Positions 11,612 through 21,835 of a stretch of DNA of 64,000 nucleotides are shown one piece after another. The DNA is from Xenopus tropicalis. Lineage: Eukaryota > Chordata > Amphibia > Anura > Pipidae. Position 1 is the stretch's first letter. The number at the start of each line of letters is the position of its first letter. The stretch spans positions 21,530,482 to 21,594,481 of the forward strand of contig NC_030681.2 of assembly GCF_000004195.4 (NCBI RefSeq). Direction: 5' to 3'. The translations under genes were made by a program, and so were the position numbers. Under the pieces are notes generated by a model that saw only the letters and a list, made by a program, of their open reading frames with translations, did no database searches and had not been told where the DNA came from.

Positions 11612-11991
11612 AGGGGCATTTAATAACACTCCATTATTTTTTACAATTCATGTTTTTTGCACCAAAATAGGTTTGCAAGGAAAAAAACATGATTTTTTAC
11701 GCAACAAAACTGCCACAAATCTGAAAGCAAATATACGCCATCGAAAACCTGTTGAGATCATGTAAAAGCCAATGGCAGATTTCCCTTTGTGGCTTTAGAG
11801 GTTTTTGGGTCTCTTTTGTCATTTCTGCACCAATATAAAAAAGTTGTGGTTTTAATGTCCTTTCCCTGTCTTTTTTTGCTTTCTCAATTCAGATCTTTTG
11901 ATAAATGACTGACATTTGTGGAAATGAGTTTAGTTGTGGTTTCAAAAACCTCAAAAACCTCGAAAATCCGAATGTTGGTAAATGGGCCTCT
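11612..11991. mobile_element. MITE with aggggcattta ends
   Basis: The left end, aggggcatttaataacac, and right end, ttggtaaatgggcctct, are imperfect inverted repeats. The body shares aaatatacgccat and atggcagat with 34371-34700, and the pattern of gtggttt...aaaatccgaat with 57905-58345. Together these form one family. Confidence 0.65.
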
Positions 11992-12149
11992 AATTCAAAT
12001 ATGAGATGTTGAACCCATGGTCCTCCAAATGCAATTGAACTATGGCAGCAATTTAACAAGTATCAATAGCTGAATGAAAAGTTGTGACTTGTAGTTTACA
12101 GCCTTAGGGCCACAGCTTGGCTATCCCAACCTTATCCATGACCTCTGTA

Positions 12150-13154
12150 TACAGGTATGGGACCCATTACCCAGAATGCTCGGGACCAAGGGTATTCCGG
12201 ATAAGGGGTTTTTCCATAATTTGGATCTTCATACCTTAAGTCTACTAAAAAAATCAATAAAACATTAATTAAACCCAAAAGGATTATTTTGCATCCAATA
12301 AGGATTATTTATATCTTAGTTGGGATCAAGTACAGGTACTGTTTTATTATTACAGAGAAAAGGGAATCATTTAACCATAAAATAAACCCAATAGGGCTGT
12401 TCTGCCCCCAATAAGGGGTAATTATATCTTAGTTGGGATCAAGTACAGGTACTGTTTTATTATTACAGAGAAAAGGGAATCATTTAACCATTAAATAAAC
12501 CCAATAGGGCTGTTCTGCCCCCAATAAGGGGTAATTATATCTTAGTTGGGATCAAGTACAGGTACTGTTTTATTATTACAGAGAAAAGGGAATCATTTAA
12601 CCATTAAATAAACCCAATAGGGCTGTTCTGCCCCCAATAAGGGGTAATTATATCTTAGTTGGGATCAAGTACAGGTACTGTTTTATTATTACAGAGAAAA
12701 GGGAATCATTTAACCATGAAATAAACCCAATAGGGCTGTTCTGCCCCCAATAAGGGGTAATTATATCTTAGTTGGGATCAAGTACAGGTACTGTTTTATT
12801 ATTACAGAGAAAAGGGAATCATTTAACCATGAAATAAACCCAATAGGGCTGTTCTGCCCCAATAAGGGGTAATTATATCTTAGTTGGGATCAAGTACAGG
12901 TACTGTTTTATTATTACAGAGAAAAGGGAATCATTTAACCATTAAATAAACCCAATAGGGCTGTTCTGCCCCAATAAGGATTAATTATATCTTAGTTGGG
13001 ATCAAGTACAGGTACTGTTTTATTATTACAGAGAAAAAGAAAATCAGTAAAATTCTGAATTATTTGATTAAAATGGAGTCTATGGGAGACAGGCTTTCCG
13101 TAATTCGGAGCTTTCTGGATACAGGGTTTCCGGATAAGTGATCCCATACCTGTA
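12150..13154 (+). mobile_element. MITE carrying about seven 113-bp tandem repeats
   Basis: The ends tacaggtatgggaccc and (reverse complement) tacaggtatgggatca form the terminal inverted repeat. Flanks read TA on both sides. Between them the word ttagttggg recurs at 12429, 12542 and 12655, which fixes a 113-bp period; about seven units run from 12300 to 13035. The left module (gaatgctcgggacc) and right module (atggagtctatgggaga) are non-repeated. It resembles what I recall as the Xenopus Xmix MITE with riding Xstir repeats; the name is from memory. Confidence 0.9.
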
Positions 13155-13728
13155 TAGCGGAATCCCTCAAAGAATTCCTGGACTTGAATGCTTGTAACAG
13201 ATCTGCTGTTAGATTTGATGTAAGTAAAGCACCAAACAATTAAGATTCAAAAGTATCTGGAAACTAAATTTGTGTTCCATAACAAAGCCATAACGCAGCA
13301 AATCAACTTTTCCTCAAAGCACAAGCTCATATTGTAGGACATATGGGCTATTACATTCACACCTTTCCACAGCCTGAAAATCGTTGAAACGTTCTATTTT
13401 TTTCAATAATGGTAAGAAATGTGTGAAGCTGCCATGATCATCCTTTGCTGAAGTAAACTTTAACATAACAAGTAGCATAAATAAATGGCAGCAGATGGTC
13501 AAATATGTAAAACATTACAGGGTCTGCAAAGCTATAATTAGTGCAAAGCAAAATGTGCACTGAAAGCAAACATTTGTGTCCTTTATAACGTTTCCCATAA
13601 GTTATAATGACAAAATTAGCAAAACAATGTTTAATTGAATTATAGTTAATATAATATTTTGTGCTTGTAAATGGTGTGCATATTAGGTGCCATCACCTTT
13701 GCACCAATACTTGCACATGACTTCTTAG
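13155..13728. other. No gene seen
   Basis: AT-rich sequence without recognisable repeats or coding signal. Confidence 0.4.
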
Positions 13729-14135
13729 TAGTGATGGGCGAAAGGTTTTGGCAGGCATGGATTTGCGGCGAATTTCCGCGTTTCGCCATTGGCGGCTTGT
13801 TTCGCAAAACGGATGAAAAAATTCGCTGCGGAAAAATTCGCCGCACATCCAAAATTTGTCGACGAAATAATAGCTGTGTGACAAAATAATAGCCGCGGGC
13901 GACAAAATAATAGCCACGCAACAAAATAATAGCTGTGGGCGACAAAATAATAGCCCCGCGACAAAAGAATAGCCCCGCGACAAAAGAATAGATGTGGGCG
14001 ACAAAATAATAGCCACGCGACGAAAGAATAGCTGTGGGCGACAATTTTTTTTTGATGTGCGACATTTCCGCTGTTTCGCGAATTTTCCGCCAAATTTTCC
14101 GGCGAAGTGAAACGGGACAGATTCGCTCATCACTA
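13729..14135. mobile_element. hAT MITE, tagtgatg family, 407 bp
   Basis: It begins tagtgatgggcg and ends cgctcatcacta. The 8-bp target duplication is cttcttag (13721-13728) and ctccttag (14136-14143). The centre holds a degenerate array of 20-bp units of the type aaataatagccgcgggcgac. The array opens reading frames on the minus strand that are not genes. Confidence 0.9.
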
Positions 14136-14145
14136 CTCCTTAGGC

Positions 14146-14371
14146 CAGGGGTGGGCAAACTTTTTGGCTCACGGGCCACATTTACTTACCCCCGGGCCAG
14201 ACCAGGCCAGGCGGGCAGGGCCAGGCCAGCGTTACGCCCCCTTAGTCTGTTTAATTCCGGCCCGCCAATGACACCAAGTCTCGCGTGATGAGACTTGGCG
14301 TCGTCGGCGGGCCGGATTAAAAAGGCCAAGGGGCCGGATGTGGCCCGCGGGCCGTAGTTAGCCCACCCCTG
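14146..14371. mobile_element. hAT MITE with CAGGGGTGGGC ends
   Basis: The termini CAGGGGTGGGC and GCCCACCCCTG are perfect inverted repeats of 11 bp. The target duplication is ccttaggc (14138-14145) and tcttaggc (14372-14379). The body is GC-rich and partly palindromic, with cccgccaatgac..aagtctcgcg near the middle. Confidence 0.9.
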
Positions 14372-14412
14372 TCTTAGGCCCAGGTAACATCGGGTGCATT
14401 GAAGCAATACGC

Positions 14413-14709
14413 CAGTGATCCCCAACCAGTGGCTCAGGAGTACCATGTTGCTCCCCAACCCCTTGGATGTTGTTCCCAGTGGCCTCAAAGTAGGTGCTTA
14501 TTTTTTAATTTCTGGTTTGGTTGCATTAAAACCAGGTCTACTGCCAAACAGAGCCTCCTGTAGGCTGCCAGTCAACATAGGGGCTACCAAATTGCCAACC
14601 ATAGCCCTTAATTGGCACCCCAGCAACTTTTGTTTTTATCATTGTGTTGCTCCCCAACTCTTTTTACATTTGAATGTGGCTCATGGGTAAAAGAGGTTGG
14701 GGACCCCTG
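14413..14709 (-). mobile_element. hAT MITE, CAGGGGTCCCCAACC family
   Basis: In reverse orientation it runs from CAGGGGTCCCCAACC to GGTTGGGGATCACTG. The 8-bp duplication is caatacgc (14405-14412) and caatacac (14710-14717). Diagnostic internal words are gagcaacatg, ctgccagtcaacat and gaatgtggctcatgg. Other copies: 17492-17783, 24560-24866, 26303-26607, 50617-50896 and 56234-57667. Confidence 0.9.
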
Positions 14710-15596
14710 CAATACACAATGCCCTGTACAGAAAATTACCTGTCAAATTCAGGTGGATTAGTCACAGTGTTAGGTGCATTGATTTGCAATTACTTTATGT
14801 ACAGTACATTGACTTACAATGCTGTAACTTGTAGCTCTGCCCACTCAGATTATTTTTTCTGCTAGTGTACCATATGATGGGTAGGTGCAAGTGTGTGCCC
14901 TTCTGGGCCACCGTAAGGAACAAAATATGGTTTCAGCCTGACACATTTCGCAAAGCACCTCCGCTCTCTGTCTATATGAGATTCTTGGCCATGCTCCCAG
15001 ATGAGCACTATGTACAAACAAAAATGCCGGGATGGGGAATGTAATAAAGTTACAAATGGAAAAAATATGAACAATGCTAACAATGATTTCTTTGTATGCA
15101 CAATTTTCAGTTTTAAATTTAATATAGCTTATGTGGATTTCTGCCAGTGGAAAAAAAACCATTGTGTGTTTTATATAAGAAGTCAATATCCAAACTCAAG
15201 TGTGCAAGTTTAAGAGCTTGGACCCTTAGTACCCTTAGTACTTATCTAACAACCACTTGAACCCTGGGGAATGCCGCTCTCTGCACCAAGTATCAGATCA
15301 AAAATCCAGCACTCGGCACAGAAAGCAGTGTCAGGAGATGCTACGAAAGATGCACAAATTAGGAGGTGGGTGCTTTGCCCCCCCCACACATTCTATGATT
15401 TAGTGATGCCTAACACAGGCAGTGTTGGATACAAGGGACATGCCGCAGGTGTCTGGTGCAGCGCTGGATTTGTTGCGAAGGCACCCAGAAGCCACCCTCG
15501 TTTCCCACCCCCCCTCCACCCCACTTAGGATCGCGCATGCAGAGCAGTGGGGACAGGGTGCACTGAAGTTTTCTGAATGTCCTGATCCCAGTGCTC
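14710..15596. other. No gene; repeat-like 15350-15596
   Basis: Unrecognised sequence. The part from 15350 shares gtgatgcctaacacaggcag with the hairpin at 7100-7140 and is probably an old MITE. Confidence 0.35.
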
Positions 15597-15996
15597 TGTA
15601 GGGACCCATAGGGTTAACATGTCCCTATTGCTTTACACCCTACAGCTTCCTAGTTCTGCTGTTACTGGGCAAAGACCCATTTATCAGTTTATAGTTTTGC
15701 ATATGTGCCTTAATGGTTAACAAGGAGACCCCTCCCTTGGCACTCAGCATGGGAGTGGGTCTGCTTCTTTGGCTGCATCTGTTGACCCAGGTGGAAGTTC
15801 CAATGAGCCTGGGATCAACAGGGCCCCAGTAAAGTAAGTACCCTAGAGTCTGCATCTAGCTCTAGTGAACTCGGGGAACAGGGACCCCGTGAATGAGGAG
15901 TAGTGTGTATCAGGATAATTTCTAAGAGTTGTTTCTAGGAAAGTGAGATAGCGAGATTATTTAGGAAGAGCAGTTTTCTGGCGCCCATTTGTTACA
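15597..15996 (+). mobile_element. Solo LTR, TGTAGGGACC family
   Basis: It starts TGTAGGGACCCATAGGG and ends TTTGTTACA, giving TGTA...TACA ends. The flanks tgctc (15592-15596) and tgcac (15997-16001) fit a 5-bp target duplication with one change. The start matches the reverse complement of 40018, and the 3' tail (tctggcgccca..ttaca) matches that of the LTR at 39242-40018. No internal coding region is present. Confidence 0.7.
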
Positions 15997-16184
15997 TGCA
16001 CTGCACACAGCTACAGTGAGTTGTAGTTGCACTACACCATAGCTCCATTTGGTTACTTCCACATAGCAAAGGCCCATCCTGAAGGATTGAGTCGCGTGTA
16101 CCCCATGCTCTAAACCTACACTAGCCGTGCTATTGGCTTGGTTACAGCCAAGAAGGGGTTACAGCTCCATAAGCAAGCAAATTT
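15997..16184. other. Short unrecognised spacer
   Basis: No feature seen. Confidence 0.4.
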
Positions 16185-16272
16185 AATTGCGGCTGGGCGG
16201 AATGCCGCCCCTAAATTTGTGCCGCCCTAGGCCTGGGCCTTTGTGGTCTTGCCACAAATCCAGGCCTAGTCT
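16185..16272. repeat. GC-rich hairpin
   Basis: Ctaggcctgggcctttgtgg pairs with ccacaaatccaggcctag around a short loop at 16228-16270. The preceding gggcggaatgccgcccc is also self-complementary. It is likely part of a MITE. Confidence 0.6.
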
Positions 16273-17089
16273 GGGGTACAAAGATGAGTGCAGAGGCCCG
16301 CAGAAAGTTACACAATGCAGTGCCAAAAAATGGCCAATTGAAGCATTTTTTTTACACTTTGTACAATGCCCCTGCATTCTAAATGACCCCTATTATTTTT
16401 GCTTCAAAAAGTAGGTACTCAAATGTGCTAATGTCAATTAAAATTTACCATATAATACCCATCTACTGAAGACTATTACATTGCATTATATTGCTGATTT
16501 GTTTTCTTATCTACGTTAATATTTTCTCTTTGCAACGTTTATTTAACTTCCCCTTTAAAAAAAATACATTCAGATAAAAACAAAAGGCATGGGACTCAGT
16601 GTACAGAAAAAACCCCTTCAATATTTATTGAATATGTATTTCTAAACAGTACGGCTGTATTCCTCTCTTCCACGATGACATTGCGAGAGTGCTTTAGAAA
16701 TGTACCATGCGGTGGTGCTAATGCTACAAAATGGCAAAAGAAAATGAACTGTTTTTTTTTTTTTTCTTTTAAATATTGTGAAAACCAATTAAGGTCTTGA
16801 AAATGACGGACTGGAAAGAGCTAATTATAGCTGCACACATCCAAAAAAATGAGCGGTGAGAATATCACTTCAGTTATTTAACCCTTTATAGCCTTACCTT
16901 GTCAAACCATCGACCAAATCCATGATCTTATGTCAGTGTAAAACTGCTGTACGGTATAGACTTGCAGTTCAGCAAAACTAGGCACCGATATTGTTTCATT
17001 AGTTCCTGCCAAGATTTACAGAACACCCCCCCCATAAACCTCAAGACATTTATTAGAGTTTTTACATTACAACTGTATATAGAAATATA
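16273..17089. other. AT-rich, no gene seen
   Basis: Poly-T near 16750 and a poly-C run near 17027 are the only simple sequences; otherwise unrecognised. Confidence 0.4.
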
Positions 17090-17425
17090 TACAAATATAT
17101 ATGCTGTTGCTTAAGGAGTGTAGATTGCACTGAAAATAATTGTCAGGAGAGCGTTCCTGTTCACAAGCAAAGCATTGAGCATATAAGGTGGAAATAATGG
17201 TTTATCTGATTCAATTCTGCAATAAAATCAAACCATTCCGCAGTAAAGAGGTATTATTCTTCAGCTGCACAGCTGCACATAAAATGCTTTTGTTGAATTT
17301 GAGCAATTGCAGACTGTAATGGATCCTCGTGGCATAGAATAATGAGACTGTGCCCGACATTGTTAGCTATGCACACGTCAGGGAAACCGAATCACATAGC
17401 CTGGAAGCTCTGTGGGAGCTAAGGT
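17090..17425. other. Unrepeated stretch, possible conserved non-coding element
   Basis: Single-copy and of mixed composition, with words such as cttttgttgaatttgagc and agctgcacagctgcac. Conservation is an inference only. Confidence 0.2.
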
Positions 17426-17491
17426 GGTGCCCAAGTATCTCAAATCGGGGTTCATTAAACTTAACGGAGGCACAGTGGATATCTTTTAGAC

Positions 17492-17783
17492 TAGGGATCC
17501 CCAACCTTTTATACCTGTGAGCCACATTCAAATGGAAAAAGTGTTGGGGAGCAACACAAGCATGGAAAAGGTGCTGGGGTGCCAATAAGAGCTATAATTG
17601 GCTGCTTAATAGCCCCTATGTGGTCTGGCAGCCTATAGAAGGCTCTGTTTGGCTTTACACTGGGTTTTTATGCAACCAACACTTTAGAAATTCAAAAATG
17701 AGCACCTGCTTTGAGGCCACTGAGCAACATCTAAGGGTTGGGGAGTAACATGTTGCTCTTAAGCCACTGGTTGGGGATCACTG
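17492..17783 (+). mobile_element. hAT MITE, CAGGGGTCCCCAACC family
   Basis: Starts tagggatccccaacc and ends ggttggggatcactg. The 8-bp flanks are ttttagac (17484-17491) and ttttcaac (17784-17791), six of eight matching. It shares gtgagccacattcaaatg and gagcaacac with the other copies. Confidence 0.85.
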
Positions 17784-18074
17784 TTTTCAACAGTGGTGTC
17801 ATTCGCTATTCCCACCTGAGGCAGAATATTTAAGTAGTGCTCAGTCTGGTGTACGGGTACGCTTCAGTAAGATAATGAGCAAGGTTTAGTGTAGTCACAG
17901 CTAGCAAGCTTAGCACTAACATTTCATTCCTGCTGCATTGAGACACAGCAATGCTACATGCTACTCTCGCCCTCACCAAGGTGGGCTCTCGCCCAAGGGT
18001 ATCACTGCAGTATTACATTTATAAGTCTCCAATTCCTATCATATGGGAGTGCACTAGCAGAATCCCATTAACTA
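17784..18074. other. No feature seen
   Basis: Unrecognised single-copy sequence. Confidence 0.4.
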
Positions 18075-18485
18075 TTAAAGGACAAGGAAAGGCTAAGTCA
18101 CTTGGGGTGCCAAAATATTAGGCACCCCCAAGTGACTTAAATAGCTTACCTTGTACCCCGGCTGGTGCCCCTGTTAGGAGAAAACTGTACCAGCCCGGGG
18201 GACCTGTAGCGAGCGATTCCTCCTTCCGTATTCGCGCTGCCGGAAAAATCCCTGGGTCGGCGTATGCGCAGTAAAGTGAAAAGCCGACTTCTATGTTAAA
18301 TTTCCACTATTCACTCAACTGCGCAAGCGCGTGAATACGGGAGAGGAAGCGCTACAGCTACCCCAGGCTGGTGCTGTTCTCTTCTAACGGGGGCACCAGC
18401 CCGGGGTAAAAAGTAAGTAAGTAAGTCACTTGGGGGTGCCTAACATTTTGGCACCCCCAAGTGACTTTGCCTTTCCTTCTCCTAT
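18075..18485. mobile_element. Palindromic TTAA element
   Basis: Left end ttaaaggacaaggaaaggc and right end gcctttccttctccta are inverted repeats of about 65 bp. Each terminal repeat contains its own hairpin: the strings aagtcacttggggtgcc and ggcacccccaagtgactt pair. The inner segments around ccccggctggtgccc and gggcaccagcccgggg also pair, so the element can fold almost end to end. It carries tgcgcag/ctgcgcaagcgcg words near the centre. Confidence 0.85.
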
Positions 18486-18889
18486 AAACTCTCTCAATAT
18501 CTCTTTCCCCTATACCAATGTTGTGTCCATCCATACAGCGTGTGAACTTCTCCTAATATGTCTCACTACAGCTCCACTAGGTTCTCACTTACCTAAATGC
18601 TCCAATTCCCTAACTGGCACACCATCGCCTGGGGTCTCTTCCCCAAATTCTCAGTCTTTGTCAGGACATTAGACCATCCTGATTTCTTTGCCCTAACAAG
18701 ATACAGTCTTCTGTATAAACAATAGCAAGAAAGGGTAAGTTGTGCTCACCAGAAAACTTTAAACCATCAGGCGGAGGTGCAATGAGGCTGCAACCACAAA
18801 ATTCATACAGACAACTAAAAGAGCTGAGCTCTGTAAAGAAAATTTCCATAATGCCTCATTCCTGCACCAAGACCAGTGTACATGTGCAG
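18486..18889. other. No gene seen
   Basis: Unrecognised sequence between two TTAA-type elements. Confidence 0.35.
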
Positions 18890-19171
18890 TTTGTAAAACT
18901 ATGAGGAAGCTTCCTGCTGATTGGCTCAGATCACACATTCCTAAGGGAGGGGAGGGAGTTCTTAGCATTCTTGAGGGAGGGGGGAGCAGGAGAGGGGAGA
19001 GAGGAGAGAGCTGTGTGTCTGTGGCACAGGAATTACTGATACAAGGAAGAAGACAATAAATCTGTTTCTTTTGATAGATGACTTAGTGCAGCGTTTCTGT
19101 GAGTGCTTATGGCTGTATTTACATACTTTCTGATAAAGCTTACTTAGTTTTTACCTTTCCTTCTCCTTTAA
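18890..19171 (+). mobile_element. TTAA-type MITE, right half (family aaaggagaagg)
   Basis: From gctcagatcacacattc to the end tttttacctttccttctcc followed by tttaa, it matches 41950-42465. Gggagttcttagcattctt and gtgagtgcttatggctg are shared. The matching left half is not found directly upstream, so this copy is rearranged or 5'-truncated. Confidence 0.7.
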
Positions 19172-19300
19172 TGTAGCTGTAAAAGGTCTATCTACAACAA
19201 ACCACATCTAAGCAGCATTTTAATTCTGCAGAACCCCCTCATGCCGGGTATAATCCAGCCCCTGCAGAATCTTAGGGGTTACTGTCATATTAAAAACCAC

Positions 19301-19336
19301 GTTGCCATAGCAACGCATCATCATTGCCATAGCAAC
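19301..19336. promoter_or_regulatory. Two RFX-type X-box motifs
   Basis: Gttgccatagcaac (19301-19314) is a perfect palindromic-type X-box and attgccatagcaac (19323-19336) differs at one base. RFX factors bind gttnccatggnaac-like sites in promoters of ciliary and other genes. Here two copies lie 22 bp apart with no gene seen beside them, so function is unproven. Confidence 0.5.
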
Positions 19337-20345
19337 CCATTTACTACAGCACTTGTATATACCAAAATGAAACACCTTGCCACCTCCACTGGGAACAGGA
19401 TAATCTGACTATTATACAAGTTATATAAGTTATAATAATTGACATATCACACTGTATCATATCCCACAGCTATCCACTCCAATCCAGAAGAAAAAAGAAA
19501 AGAACATTTTAGAAGATTACCAAACATTGCAAAATAAAAAGTAAACCCCTCATATAAAAAACACTTACTAAATGACTATACTGTAGCTGTAGGACATTCT
19601 AGCCAATGAGATTTCATCGAGAAAAGTACACGGAGGCAGGTTACAGACAACAATAGCTCCAGAGACAACCTACCAGGAAAGGAAAATTACCTTCTGTATA
19701 AAAAACAGGAGAAATTCAACTCCTCATTGAGGCCCAATGGATAGATTGTTCTCTATCTATATATCCACTCTGTTTCCTTCCAGAGTAATAAAGTATTACG
19801 ATCAATACCTATTGCTATTGTTTATACAGGGGCAGTGGCCAGCTCTTTGTTGTAGCTCCCACTCTTCCCAGCTACAGTCAGGTGATCCCAGTGGAGCCAA
19901 TGAAAAGGGAGTATGACTGGCCAGAGTTGGGTTGACTTTGACATAGCTGGTGAACTTGAATATATTGTAATTGAAGGGCAATTTCCAGAAGCTAAATTCA
20001 CAAAACGCCACAAGTAGTGTAACATTTAGTTACCAAGAACAATAGGCCTCACGGGCCTCCATTTTAAGAATTGCAGCCTTTTTATGGACTAATAATTATT
20101 GACATAAAATTCTTTTCTAGTTCCTTTTTAAAGTTAAACCAAATTAATATAAATTAACAATCAGAAGTGTCAGAGTGTTTTGAAATAACTTCTCCACTGT
20201 TTTATGACCCCTAATGTCAATAGGCAGCAGTGATATATTAATTTTCTACTGGAAATGACAAGACTCGTTTCTAAGTATAAATCACCCAAAGGCTTTAAAA
20301 CCCAGACTTTGTTCTATTATATTTTTAATAATTACTGCTTTATAT
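19337..20345. other. AT-rich, no gene seen
   Basis: Short open frames at 19802-20025 have no recognisable domain. Nothing else is supported. Confidence 0.35.
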
Positions 20346-20359
20346 ATTGCCATGGCAAC
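20346..20359. promoter_or_regulatory. RFX-type X-box in a palindrome
   Basis: Attgccatggcaac is centred on a wider near-palindrome (atatattgcc|atggcaacaatat). It matches the RFX consensus. It lies about 1 kb from the pair at 19301-19336. Confidence 0.45.
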
Positions 20360-20629
20360 AATATATCCTTACGGGGTAACATCTTTAGGTCTATGCGTGC
20401 AGAAGTTACTTAATTAAGCAGAACAAAGAGACGCAGACAGCGGCCTAGAAAAGTGAAGGGGAGTTTGGAGCAGAGGTGAGGGGGCACTTTTTTGGTCATC
20501 TGAACCAGCAAGAGATCATTACTGGCTTACCAACTTTTATTCCTGCTGTCATCAACATTCAAAAAACACCATAATTAAAAATGTCTGACACCTTGATGTA
20601 ATTAAAGTGCACTTATTTAATGTAGGAAG
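20360..20629. other. No feature seen
   Basis: Unrecognised sequence. Confidence 0.35.
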
Positions 20630-20875
20630 CAGAGTGGCTCAATGGTAAATACTGCTGCCCCACAGGCAATAGGTCCTGAGTCTGGTTCTTCTCTGAGGGC
20701 TTTGTATCCTTTCCTGGTGTTTTCACAGATTTCTCCTGTACCCATTTTTCCTACGAACCTCCTGATAAAATGGACTCTAGTGAAAATGAAGGGGGGTTAG
20801 ATTGTAAGCTCCAAAGGAGCATGGACAGATGAATGATGAAAAAACTCTGTACTGTGCTATGGAAATATATTGGCA
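20630..20875 (+). mobile_element. tRNA-headed SINE
   Basis: The head gcagagtggctcaatggt resembles the A box region of tRNA-derived SINEs, and ggtcctgagtctggttc sits where the B box is expected. A variable body follows, then gattgtaagctccaaagg and actgtgctatggaaatatattgg, a 3' tail of the kind also seen at 34195-34370. It cannot be a tRNA gene: no cloverleaf is formed. Confidence 0.65.
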
Positions 20876-21120
20876 TGGGTATACTTACAGTGTGTTACAC
20901 TGGCAAAAATATCAACATCACTTCATAGGATTGCTGTGCATTTTTTACTGTTTGTTTGTCCATTTGACTTGGAACTGTAAGCTTTTACTGGGAATTGAGC
21001 CAGGAACCTCTCCTTCACCACTAGGAAAACAGTTTGTGAGTTCCTATCTCCTACTCATTCATTCTCACTGACATCTATTCTCATGTTTTCACCTGGCCCT
21101 CCTATCACAACCAAGCAGTG
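20876..21120. other. No feature seen
   Basis: Unrecognised sequence. Confidence 0.35.
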
Positions 21121-21349
21121 TTATTGTCAGCCAATCAGAGCTAGCTGCATCATATTTAAACCCAGCTCCTAGTGCAGTTCCTTGCCTGAGCATTGGCCTC
21201 TGTTAGCTTTGAACACTGTGGCTTGTCCCTATTTGCTCTTGCTCCTGTTCCTGCTCTACTCCTAGTCCTGGTCCTGCTCTAGTCCTTTTCCTGCTCTGGT
21301 CTCTAGACTTGCTCTGTTCCACTTCTCCCTGTCTCACTTCACTTGCTGC
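21121..21349 (+). promoter_or_regulatory. CCAAT plus TATA-like block before minisatellite
   Basis: Gccaatcag (21130-21138) is followed 15 bp later by tatttaaa (21153-21160) and a CT-rich leader of cctg words. The block at 25508 (ctatataaac) has the same arrangement before the second 38-bp minisatellite. This suggests two relics of one LTR-type promoter; no LTR ends were found. Confidence 0.35.
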
Positions 21350-21835
21350 TGCCTTTCCCTGATTCTTCACCTGTTCCATCCCGCTCCTGCCTTTCCCTGA
21401 TTCTTCACCTGTTCCATCCCGCTCCTGCCTTTCCCTGATTCTTCACCTGTTCCATCCCGCTCCTGCCTTCCCCTGATTCTTCACCTGTTCCATCCCGCTC
21501 CTGCCTTCCCCTGATTCTTCACCTGTTCCATCCCGCTCCTGCCTTTCCCTGATTCTTCACCTGTTCCATCCCACTCCTGTCTTTCCCTGATTCTTCACCT
21601 GTTCCATCCCGCTCTTGCCTTTCCCTGATTCTTCACCTGTTCCATCCCGCTCCTGCCTTTCCCTGATTCTTCACCTGTTCCATCCCACTCCTGCCTTTCC
21701 CTGATTCTTCACCTGTTCCATCCCACTCCTGCCTTTCCCTGATCCTTCACCTGCTCTATCCCACTCCTGCCTTTCCCTGATCCTTCACCTGCTCTATCCC
21801 ACTCCTGTCTTTCCCTGATTCTTCACCCACTCCGT
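21350..21835. repeat. 38-bp minisatellite, about 13 units
   Basis: Units read ctgattcttcacctgttcc-atcccgctcctgcctttcc in tandem with few changes, then degrade towards 21835. The period is 38 bp. It is the same length and partly the same sequence as the array at 25606-26230. Confidence 0.95.

Noticed and set aside
12300..13035. CRISPR-like array
   Set aside because: The 113-bp units are directly tandem without unique spacers, lie within inverted terminal repeats and occur in an animal genome.
20630..20700. tRNA gene
   Set aside because: A- and B-box-like words are present but no cloverleaf forms; a retroposon body and tail follow, so it is a SINE head.
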